From the NCBI RefSeq assembly GCF_029168945.1, contig NC_083606.1, forward strand, positions 15,402,041 through 15,466,040: a stretch of DNA of 64,000 nt, written 5' to 3'. The stretch is from Cannabis sativa. Taxonomy: Eukaryota; Streptophyta; Magnoliopsida; Rosales; Cannabaceae. Both the position numbers and the translations under genes were made by a program. How positions within the stretch are numbered: position 1 is the first letter of the stretch; every line of letters starts with the position of its first letter. Of the stretch, positions 57,219 to 64,000 are shown piece after piece. Below the pieces are notes generated by a model, which worked only from the letters and a program-made list of their open reading frames with translations, made no database searches and was not told where the DNA came from.

Positions 57219-57911
57219 TCAACCAGTTAGGCTTTGTACCTCTTTGGTTTTTGTCGGCGAGTTCATATCCAGGAGGGCTTGGATTTTTTCTAGATTGGCT
57301 TCAATTCCTCGAGCATTGACGATGAAGCCTAGAAACTTTCCCGAGTTGACTCCGAAGGAGAATTTTAAGGGATTTAGTTTCATGTTGTATTTCTTGAGGA
57401 CTTTGAAACATTCGTCCAGGTCGTCTATGTGCCCCCCAGCCTTTCTGGATTTGATGAGCATATCATCCACGTACACTTCCATATTTCTGCCGATCTGATC
57501 TTTAAACATCTTGTTGACCAATCTTTGGTATGTAGCTCCGACGTTTTTAAGACCAAATGGCATGAGTTTGTAGCAGTAGAGACCCATATCTGTCTGGAAA
57601 CTTGTATGTTCTTGGTCTGGTGGATGCATCTTGATTTGATTGTAGCCCGAATAAGCATCCATGAAGCTTAATATTTCGTGTCCGGCTGTTGCATCGACGA
57701 GCTGATCGATTCTTGGAAGTGGGAAACAGTCTTTTGGGCACGCTTTGTTGAGGTCTGTGAAGTCAAAACAGACTCGCCATTTCTTGTTCGGCTTAGGCAC
57801 GAGTACGGGGTTTGCGACCCAAGCCGGGTAAAAGGCTTTAATGATGTAGTTGTTGTTGCGCAGCTTTTCAACTTCGTCTTTCAGGGCTATTGCTCGTTCT
57901 TTATCCAGCAA
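57219..57911 (-). CDS. Tat reverse transcriptase (element D)
   Basis: 230 codons of Gypsy RT: PVLVPKPNKKWRVCFDFTDL, FPLPRIDQLVDAT, SFMDAYSGYNQI (first catalytic Asp), MPFGLKNVGATYQ and the active-site box VYVDDMLIKS. It ends at a TGA inside the conserved LTG-IAPLSRF junction, where an Arg codon CGA is expected, so one C-to-T change explains the stop. Upstream the same frame meets TAG at 57924-57926. Confidence 0.85.
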   Translation of the reverse strand: MLDKERAIALKDEVEKLRNNNYIIKAFYPAWVANPVLVPKPNKKWRVCFDFTDLNKACPKDCFPLPRIDQLVDATAGHEILSFMDAYSGYNQIKMHPPDQEHTSFQTDMGLYCYKLMPFGLKNVGATYQRLVNKMFKDQIGRNMEVYVDDMLIKSRKAGGHIDDLDECFKVLKKYNMKLNPLKFSFGVNSGKFLGFIVNARGIEANLEKIQALLDMNSPTKTKEVQSLTG

Positions 57912-57923
57912 TCTTCGTTTTTG

Positions 57924-58556
57924 CTAAACTGGCCCGATGTTAGGATCGATATTCAGGACGTACGAAATAATAGAAGGATCGATTCCGACCATATCCGCAT
58001 GTGACGAGGCGAAAACATCTAGGTTTGCTCTCAGAAATTTTATCGATTCTGATTTTACTTCGAGCAACAAACCCTTTCAAATTTTAGGCTTTCTGGCCGG
58101 GATAGCTGGATCAATCTCGATCTCTTCTAATTCTTCCACAGGTCCAACATTGCTGCTTAGGTCCCCAAGTCGAGAATCTACATCTTCATCCTCGCCTTGG
58201 GAAGTTTCCTACTTGGGAATGTTTATTCCCTTGTCTGGGCTCTGTCGAGAGGATACTTCCTTCTTAGCCTTGGCCACTGCAAGGTTGTAACATTCCCGAG
58301 CAGATTGCTGATTCCCTCTAAGACACCCTACCCCGTTTTTGGTTGGAAATTTCAGGCACGAGTGGAATATTGATGTGACAGCTTTTAAGTCATACAAGGC
58401 TGGTCGGCCTAGCATTACGTTAAAGGCTGAAGGAACATCCAATATCAGGAATTGTGCCATGATAGTTATGCTCGTCGAAGCTTGTCCAACCGTGAGGGGT
58501 AGCCGGATTTGTCCTAAAGGCGCAACTCCTTGGCCGGAGAAACCATAGACGGGCTA
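57924..58556 (-). pseudogene. Protease-RT linker of element D, interrupted by stops
   Basis: The same reading frame as gag and RT, with stops at 58554-58556, 58209-58211, 58077-58079 and 57924-57926. It contains a conserved post-protease segment (AFNVMLGRPALYDLKAV) and an acidic linker. The stretch 58209-58460 is open for 83 codons. It joins the protease end upstream to RT downstream. Confidence 0.7.
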
Positions 58557-59969
58557 AAGGCATGGAGTTAAATCCTTGAGCTGGAGCCCCATCTTCTCGT
58601 AAGCAGTCTTAAACAAGATATTTGAAGAAGCCCCATGATCGATCATGGTCCTGGACACCATTTTGTTTGCTATCTGAACTTCCACAACTAGCGGGTCGTT
58701 GTGTAGAAATCTTATCTGGACAGCATCTTCGTTGTAGAATGTTATAGTTGGCTCTCCTGCACGTGGAACTTTGGGCTTCCTCTCTTCCACGGCCAGGATG
58801 ACTTCTTCTTGCTCGTATTGAGCTGTGCGGGCATATCGTTCTCGAGCTTTGCCCGTGTCTCCAGCGATGTGCGGGCCTCCAATGATGACTTGCAAGTGTC
58901 CATCTATTGGCGGAGGCATCAGATCATGGTTGTTCTGACCTTGGTTGGCCTTGACATACTTCTGCAAGTGCGGGTTGTTTTTCTTGATAAGAAGTTCTAT
59001 TTCCCCCTTCAAGTTGTAGCATTCGTTGGTGTCGTGGCCGTAGTCTCCATGGAACCGACAAAACTTTGTCATGTCCCTTTTCCTGGTATCTTTCTTCATG
59101 GGCTCGGGCTTCTTGTACGGAATTAGCGACTGAGTCGCTATATACACACTTTCTATATCTTGAGTTAAGATAGTGAATGCAGTGTCTTTGGCGCGATCAC
59201 GCGAAGTCTGGTCGGGTTTTTCGGTGAACTTTCCCTTCTTCATGTTTCCTTGCTTGTGGTTGTTGCCTAAACGCTTGCCACTTGAATTGCTGGAATATTT
59301 GGGAAGCTGGGCGGAAGTTCCAGTAGAAGGAACCTTCGTTTTGTTCGGCTTTTGCTCACCTTCTGCTCGCTGAAGGGCTTCTTCGAGCTTGATGAAACCT
59401 TCGGCTCGGTAAAGGAAATCACTCATTGAGTCAACCGGTTCGTTTTTCCTTATATCCTTCCATAGTTCGCCAAGGACTTCAATGCCCCCCAGTTTCGCGG
59501 ATAACTTTCCATCCTCGGTTAACCGTGATACCTTGGTCGCTTCCGTCATGAACCTGCTGATGTATGCCCGGAGTGGCTCGCTTGGTCGTTGTTTTACTTC
59601 GACCAAATCTCCCAGATGCAATGGAAGTTGGCGTGAGGAAGAGAATTGTGCATGGAATTCCGAAGAGAAGGTTTTCCATGAACTAAACTTTCCAGTAGCC
59701 AACTTGAAATACCATTGCTGTGCGGCCTCCGACAGAGTAGCGGGGAAGATTCTGCAACATACGTCTCCTTGTACCCCTTGTAAATCCATTTGCATCTCGA
59801 AATAATTGAGATGGGAGAGAGGATCTTCTCTCCCAGTGTACATCTTCCACGTTGGCATCTTGAACTTGTGAGGTAGTGGCAGTAGATTGATCTCTGGTGA
59901 GAAGGGAGTTCTTCGTGCACGGTCTAACTCAAGATCGTTGTTACGCTGCCCGACCATGGCATGAAACAT
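58554..59969 (-). CDS. Tat gag and protease (element D)
   Basis: 471 codons. Retrotransposon gag domain at about residues 35-210 (YTGREDPLSHLNYFEMQMD, AAQQWYFKL, LVEVKQRPSEPLRAYISRF). Zinc knuckle of the Tat form CRFHGDYGHDTNEC near residue 305. Protease-like end with MIDHGASSNIL, in which His replaces the usual Ser/Thr/Gly after the active-site Asp. A stop at 58554 interrupts the protease. A stop at 59979-59981 lies upstream in the same frame, so the ATG at about 59957 is not the native start. Confidence 0.8.
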   Translation of the reverse strand: MFHAMVGQRNNDLELDRARRTPFSPEINLLPLPHKFKMPTWKMYTGREDPLSHLNYFEMQMDLQGVQGDVCCRIFPATLSEAAQQWYFKLATGKFSSWKTFSSEFHAQFSSSRQLPLHLGDLVEVKQRPSEPLRAYISRFMTEATKVSRLTEDGKLSAKLGGIEVLGELWKDIRKNEPVDSMSDFLYRAEGFIKLEEALQRAEGEQKPNKTKVPSTGTSAQLPKYSSNSSGKRLGNNHKQGNMKKGKFTEKPDQTSRDRAKDTAFTILTQDIESVYIATQSLIPYKKPEPMKKDTRKRDMTKFCRFHGDYGHDTNECYNLKGEIELLIKKNNPHLQKYVKANQGQNNHDLMPPPIDGHLQVIIGGPHIAGDTGKARERYARTAQYEQEEVILAVEERKPKVPRAGEPTITFYNEDAVQIRFLHNDPLVVEVQIANKMVSRTMIDHGASSNILFKTAYEKMGLQLKDLTPCL

Positions 59970-59978
59970 ATTCTTCAG

Positions 59979-60924
59979 TTAGTTGAGCTGGGCATGTACG
60001 GCTGGGCTGACTTGATTGGCATTCTGGTCGGGCTGGATTACGTCAGCGTCTTTTTGAGCGGGGATTTGAGTGTGGGCTCTGGACTGCACGTTCGTTGTAG
60101 TATTCTGCTTGTCTGTTCCCCTTCTTCTATTCAGATCGTCCCTTAGGTCATGGGTTGTTCCCAACCTATCGAACACAGAAGAACCTGGCTGCCTTAGCGA
60201 TTGGTTTGCTTGGTTGGCAGGTGGAATGGCTCCATTATTTTGCGTGGATCCTTCGAGCATGACCCCTCTAGATGAATTCATGGACAAGGTCTATCCGCCT
60301 ACCTCTTGGCCCACGAGTGCAACTCGTGACCGGGGATTGGACGGCTGACCGTTGGTTGTCAGGGAAGCGTTCTTCGTTGGGTCATCCTCGGTTTCTCCTA
60401 GGGGAATGACGCTCAGAATTTGCTGGCCTACAGTCTGATAGGCTCTTCGTATCAGCACAGTGGCTTGCCGACTACGATCTTTGATTTCTGCATGGTGAGC
60501 CTTAATGCCTCCATCTCTTTGTCCCTCCACTCGGCGAACATACGCCTCTGTTCGTCAAATGCGAGGTTTACTGCGACACGCAATGCTCATGATCGTGATG
60601 TAGGGTATTGTTGTGACCCTGCATGAGTTCGAGCGCAGCGCAGAGGTTTTCCAATTCGGTTGCGTCTCCGATGGTCGTCTGGGCGTTGATGCTTGGTGGA
60701 ACAGTCGTGTTATGAATGCCCTGGCTGTGTGCGGAACCGCCGTTTCCAGTCTCTTGCACACCAGGCGCAGTTTCAGTAACAGGAGTTGTCCCACCATTCA
60801 GCACGCTTCTCGTCTGTCCAGGATTGACAGCGGCTAGAACCCTTGAACTCCCTAGGTCCTGCAACGTCGGATCCAACTTCTGTGAGTTTGCTGGGTCGGA
60901 CAGGCCTCTATGAGTTTGTACCAT
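59979..60924 (-). pseudogene. N-terminal gag region of element D, frameshifted
   Basis: The likely native start is the ATG at 60924, 30-odd bp past the primer site, opening a 118-codon frame (60568-60924). The frame then shifts: a segment with FAEWRDKEMEALRL is readable near 60550-60500 in another frame, and frame-0 pieces lie at 60291-60530 and 59979-60287. The sequence is Asn/Gln/Thr-rich and low in conserved motifs, as is usual for this part of Tat gag. Confidence 0.6.
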
Positions 60925-60955
60925 CGTGTCGAAAAAGCGATCTGTGATTCTTCTC

Positions 60956-60973
60956 TCAATGAAAGCACCAAAA
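60956..60973 (-). other. Primer-binding site of element D
   Basis: Directly after the LTR end GTCAACA the minus strand reads TTTTGGTGCTTTCATTGAGAG. TGGTGCTTTCATTGAG-type sites follow the 5' LTR in several Tat elements as I recall; the cognate tRNA was not determined. Confidence 0.55.
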
Positions 60974-61202
60974 TGTTGACTTCGCTTTTAGCCAACGACA
61001 ATGAGTCTTTTTGATAAGCGATAAACGATATGTTGTAATAAGAATATGCAGTAAAGCAATAATGAGACATAGAAATTTTATAGAGGTTCAGCCCCGAGCA
61101 GTTCGGTAATAGCCTAATCCTCGTTAGTTGTATTGACTTAAGAATAAGGAAGAAGTTTCCTTTTCTTATAGCTCTTACAATAATATCTCTGAATATATAA
61201 TT
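60974..61202 (-). repeat. 5' LTR of Tat element D, partial (interrupted by LINE-R)
   Basis: Matches 50191-50420 closely and stops at ATAATTC, where the LINE-R poly(T) begins. The rest of the LTR should lie past LINE-R, outside the window. Confidence 0.85.
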
Positions 61203-61375
61203 CTTTTTTTTTTTTGATGAATAAGAATCATTGTATTGCTAATCCAAAACATTTACATTTTACATCACTTTCCTCAATCATATCTCTTATCTTCTTAGTA
61301 TTCTACTATAGGTAAGTTGGTTTCTATTAATCTATACAACTTCAAACTCAATCAATACATACAAATTCAATCTAA

Positions 61376-61624
61376 TTAATTTCCTAACAACCATTGCTTA
61401 TCATCATCATTAAGCTTGTTAGGCAGCCCCAAAATCCGGAGTTTACTATCTTGTTGGACCCGTTGGATGATGATTCTTGTATGCCACAGTTTTTGATGCC
61501 AAAATACATCATTTCTGGCTTTCCAGATATGGTATACCAGCCCAGCAAGAGCAGTCTTCAAGACACTTCTTCTAGCAGTAGGCACTGTTTTGTTCTTGCT
61601 GAAAATCTTTGCTAGCTGCTGCAT
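61376..61624 (-). pseudogene. LINE-R ORF2 C-terminal tail in the shifted frame
   Basis: 82 codons with YHIWKARNDVFW, the tail typical after the LINE zf-RVT region, ending LLGN. It follows the 795-codon frame by a one-base frameshift. No RNase H domain follows, unlike LINE-B. Confidence 0.7.
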
Positions 61625-63999
61625 ATTTGTTGTAGTCGATCTCCATTGCAGCCAAGTCTTAAGCCCTTCAAAAAGCTTCGGCTATACTCACATTCAAAGA
61701 ATAAATGGTTGCTTGTTTCCTCTTCTTGTCCACAAAGCATACATGTCAAATCGATGGTTGTGTTGTATTTGCCTATCCTTTCTTTGGTGTTCAATCTTCC
61801 CCAAAACACAAGCCAAAGAATAAACTTGTGTTTGGGAATGATGAATCTATCCCAAACAATCTTGGACCAAGAAATCTTATCCCTGCCTTCAAAAAGAAGT
61901 TTATAGGTGTGTTGAATTGTATGTCTCTGTTGTACAAAACCAGCAACATCCACTTTTTGTTTCAACTTGTTCTTCACTCCTACAATCTTTTTCCATGACC
62001 AGCAGCAATCCATAGGTGGATCATAGTCCCACCAACTACCATGTTTCAAATATACATTATGAAACCACTTAACAAAGAGGCAATCTTTCTTACTTGCTAT
62101 GTCCCAAACATACCTTCCCATAGCTGCAATATTCCATTCTTTGATGTTTCGAAATCCAAGACCTCCTGCAGATTTGGTTTGACAGATATTGTCCCAAGCA
62201 ACCAAGCATGGACTTGAAGTCTCTTGTGTGCCTTTCCATAAGAAGGATCTACATACAGCTTCAATGTCTTTCAACAACTTCTTTGGTAAAATAGTGATTT
62301 GAGCCCAATAAGTGTGAATGGCCAACAGGACAGAATTAATCAATGTTGTTCTCCCCATATAAGACAAGTTCCTAGAACTCCACATCCGAATCCTTCCTGT
62401 CATTTTTTCAAGAAGCTCCTGACATTCTCCTCCAGATAGTCTTTTAGAGCAAATAGGGATTCCCAAATATCTAAAAGGCAGTGTGCTTCTAAAGAAGTTT
62501 GATGCTTCTAAGATCCGATTCACCTCCAATTCTGGAATCCCTGAACAATACACTGAAGTCTTCTGAACATTAGGCTCCAACCCAGAAGTGGAAGAGAAAA
62601 GCTTCAAACCTTGGAGCATGAGCATAGCTGAAATAAAATCACCATTGCAGAATACCAATAAATCATCTGCAAAACAAAGATGATTCAGTTTGAGGGCTGT
62701 ACACCTGTCATGGAACTTGAATCCTGGCCATTCTCCAATCTTCTTAAAAATTCGAGACAAATATTCCATGCCAAGGACAAAAAGAAGAGGGGACATGGGA
62801 TCTCCTTGTCTGAGCCCTCTCTTTGCTTCAAAAAATCCACACATAGAGCCATTGAGGAGAAGAGAAAATTTTGGTGTCCTAATACAATTCATAATTAGTT
62901 GAATGAACTGTATAAGGAAACCAAAAGCAACTAACATCTCCTCCAAGAAATCCCAATCCACTGTATCATATGCCTTCCTTAGATCGATCTTGATCATACA
63001 ACTAGGCTTAGAATTTTTCCTTCCATAGAGTCTTACCAGCACCTGGCATACCAAGATATTATGTGCTATATACCTCCCATGAACAAAGCCACCTTGGTTT
63101 TCTGCAATAAGATCAAGAAGAATTTTCCTAAGTCTATTGCAAATCACCTTAGTAGCTATCTTATATAATACATTACAACAGGAGATAGGTGTAAAATCAG
63201 CTACACTTTTAGGACAAACCGATTTAGGAATGAGTGTAATGGTAGTGGCATTTATCTCCTTAAGGATTTTCCCAGAATTCAAGAATGATAGCATAGTCTC
63301 CTCAGTGTCTTTACCAACAATTTGCCAACAATCTTGATAGAAGGCACTACCAAAGCCATCAGGTCCTGGAGCCTTGTTCCCAGGGATAGAAAACGCAGCA
63401 TCTTTAACTTCTTCAGCAGTATAAGGAGCAGAGAGAATCTCATGATGAACTTGAGTAAGTTTAGGCCCCAAGTTAACAGTAGACTGGTGAACATGTCTTC
63501 TGTTAGGCAAGGACTTCCCTAACAATCCCATATAATAGTCTAAAAAATCCTTTTGAACCCCCTCGGGATTATCTCTCCAAATCCCAGTTTCATCTTCAAT
63601 GGAAAATTTTTTATCTTGTATTCTTCTAGCTTTCAATGAAGCATGAAACATTGCTGGATTTTCATCTCCATATTTAGCCCAATTAAGCTTAGCTTTTTGA
63701 GTGATAAAAAGGGAATAAGCTTTGTGTACCTCTGTGTAATGATGATGAGTTCTATGTTCCTCTTCTATCAAATCTATGTTCATCGGGTCCTTGTTTAATC
63801 TTGTTTGCACATCTGCAAGAGCTAACCTGGCTGCTATGTCCTCCTTGTGAATTTCCGAGAAGCCCTCTTGATTCAATTTCCTTAACACTGCCTTCAATCT
63901 CCTCAACTTACTGACTACTTGATACATCTTCGACCCCATAATTCTAGGATGCCAAGAATCAGCCACCAGATTCTCGAATTGAGGAGCAAGCTTCCACAT
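61612..63999 (-). CDS. LINE-R ORF2: reverse transcriptase and zf-RVT, partial
   Basis: 795 open codons continuing past the window edge. RT motifs in order: NKAPGPDGFGSAFYQ, FTPISCCNVLYKIATK, IDLRKAYDTVDWDFLEEML, KRGLRQGDPMSPLLF, CFADDLLVF (catalytic FADD) and FRYLGIPI. The zf-RVT region follows (CMLCGQEEETSNHLFFEC). A one-base shift near 61670 moves the true C terminus into the neighbouring frame (61376-61624). Plant L1-type ORF2 also has an N-terminal endonuclease, not visible here. I see no stop in the RT, so this is the best-preserved ORF in the window. Confidence 0.9.
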   Translation of the reverse strand: MWKLAPQFENLVADSWHPRIMGSKMYQVVSKLRRLKAVLRKLNQEGFSEIHKEDIAARLALADVQTRLNKDPMNIDLIEEEHRTHHHYTEVHKAYSLFITQKAKLNWAKYGDENPAMFHASLKARRIQDKKFSIEDETGIWRDNPEGVQKDFLDYYMGLLGKSLPNRRHVHQSTVNLGPKLTQVHHEILSAPYTAEEVKDAAFSIPGNKAPGPDGFGSAFYQDCWQIVGKDTEETMLSFLNSGKILKEINATTITLIPKSVCPKSVADFTPISCCNVLYKIATKVICNRLRKILLDLIAENQGGFVHGRYIAHNILVCQVLVRLYGRKNSKPSCMIKIDLRKAYDTVDWDFLEEMLVAFGFLIQFIQLIMNCIRTPKFSLLLNGSMCGFFEAKRGLRQGDPMSPLLFVLGMEYLSRIFKKIGEWPGFKFHDRCTALKLNHLCFADDLLVFCNGDFISAMLMLQGLKLFSSTSGLEPNVQKTSVYCSGIPELEVNRILEASNFFRSTLPFRYLGIPICSKRLSGGECQELLEKMTGRIRMWSSRNLSYMGRTTLINSVLLAIHTYWAQITILPKKLLKDIEAVCRSFLWKGTQETSSPCLVAWDNICQTKSAGGLGFRNIKEWNIAAMGRYVWDIASKKDCLFVKWFHNVYLKHGSWWDYDPPMDCCWSWKKIVGVKNKLKQKVDVAGFVQQRHTIQHTYKLLFEGRDKISWSKIVWDRFIIPKHKFILWLVFWGRLNTKERIGKYNTTIDLTCMLCGQEEETSNHLFFECEYSRSFLKGLRLGCNGDRLQQICSS

Positions 64000-64000
64000 A

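Larger units (their letters stand above)
50191..61202 (-). mobile_element. Tat-lineage Gypsy element D
   Basis: A minus-strand element: 3' LTR (50191-50878), PPT, antisense gene (51705-54420, plus strand), repeat spacer, pol and gag (55218-60924), primer site, then the beginning of the 5' LTR (60974-61202), where LINE-R is inserted. Domain order RT, RNase H, second RNase H, integrase is Gypsy, and the second, archaeal-type RNase H is diagnostic of Tat. The left flank is AAAAT. The right flank is outside the window. Confidence 0.9.
61204..64000 (-). mobile_element. LINE-R: L1-type LINE, nearly intact, runs off the right edge
   Basis: A minus-strand LINE whose 3' end is marked by 12 T (61204-61215), a short 3'UTR and the ORF2 C terminus. 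It is inserted in the 5' LTR of element D. Its 5' part, including any endonuclease, lies beyond the window. Confidence 0.9.

Noticed and set aside
1..64000. Intact host protein gene, tRNA gene or centromeric satellite
   Set aside because: Neither strand shows a host gene with an uninterrupted frame, a tRNA cloverleaf I could recognise, or a monomeric satellite array; everything readable belongs to mobile elements or their debris.

Overview
This is plant nuclear DNA, most likely from a eudicot (the sequence does not resolve it further), and it is almost entirely transposable elements nested in one another. I see no intact host gene. The evidence is four copies of one Copia LTR family with a tRNA-iMet primer site, two Tat-lineage Gypsy elements with an extra antisense gene, a Cassandra-type TRIM carrying a 5S rRNA-like sequence, three L1-type LINEs, a Mutator-type MITE, and a decayed DUF1985/Ulp1 (C48) protease gene of the kind plant Mutator-like elements carry. 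Coding regions are mostly broken by stops and frameshifts.

Left part (1-5 kb): the minus-strand DUF1985-Ulp1 pseudogene keeps its splice sites but has several stops. It is followed by an AT-rich tract, an ATCGGACC repeat cluster with a strong hairpin, and a 398-bp MITE with a 9-bp target duplication. From 6.06 to 13.06 kb lies a Copia LTR (copy A1) split by a truncated Tat Gypsy fragment (T1, 6400-11730). T1 keeps its 3' LTR and a spliced antisense gene. From 13.06 to 15.94 kb is a decayed LINE (LINE-A). From 15.94 to about 23.09 kb is a truncated plus-strand Copia element (A2: 5' LTR, PBS, long AT-rich leader, degenerate coding remnant).

Centre (24.04-45.69 kb): a minus-strand Cassandra TRIM is split by two minus-strand Copia insertions. 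Element B (24532-34948, TSD GGGTT) sits in its tiny internal domain and element C (35354-45642, TSD TGCAC) in its 5' LTR. C still shows gag, protease, integrase, RT and RNase H. B is degenerate in coding sequence although its LTRs are nearly alike, so it was probably mobilised in trans. One LTR of B carries a later 161-bp retroposed insert with a 20-bp duplication.

Right part (45.7-64 kb): about 2.9 kb of unassigned AT-rich DNA, a 5'-truncated LINE (LINE-B, 48.60-50.04 kb), then a minus-strand Tat Gypsy element D (50191-61202). D has a 3' LTR, PPT, antisense gene with its own TATA box and introns, a gag-pol frame with dual RNase H, PBS and 5' LTR. Its 5' LTR is interrupted by a minus-strand LINE (LINE-R) with a long, nearly intact RT frame running off the right edge.

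The most unusual signals are: the shared architecture of the two antisense genes; a hypervariable hairpin-rich GC block at one fixed position in the Copia leaders; a repeated 20-base box at about 112-bp spacing in the same leaders; and the Cassandra/Copia nest with perfect target duplications.
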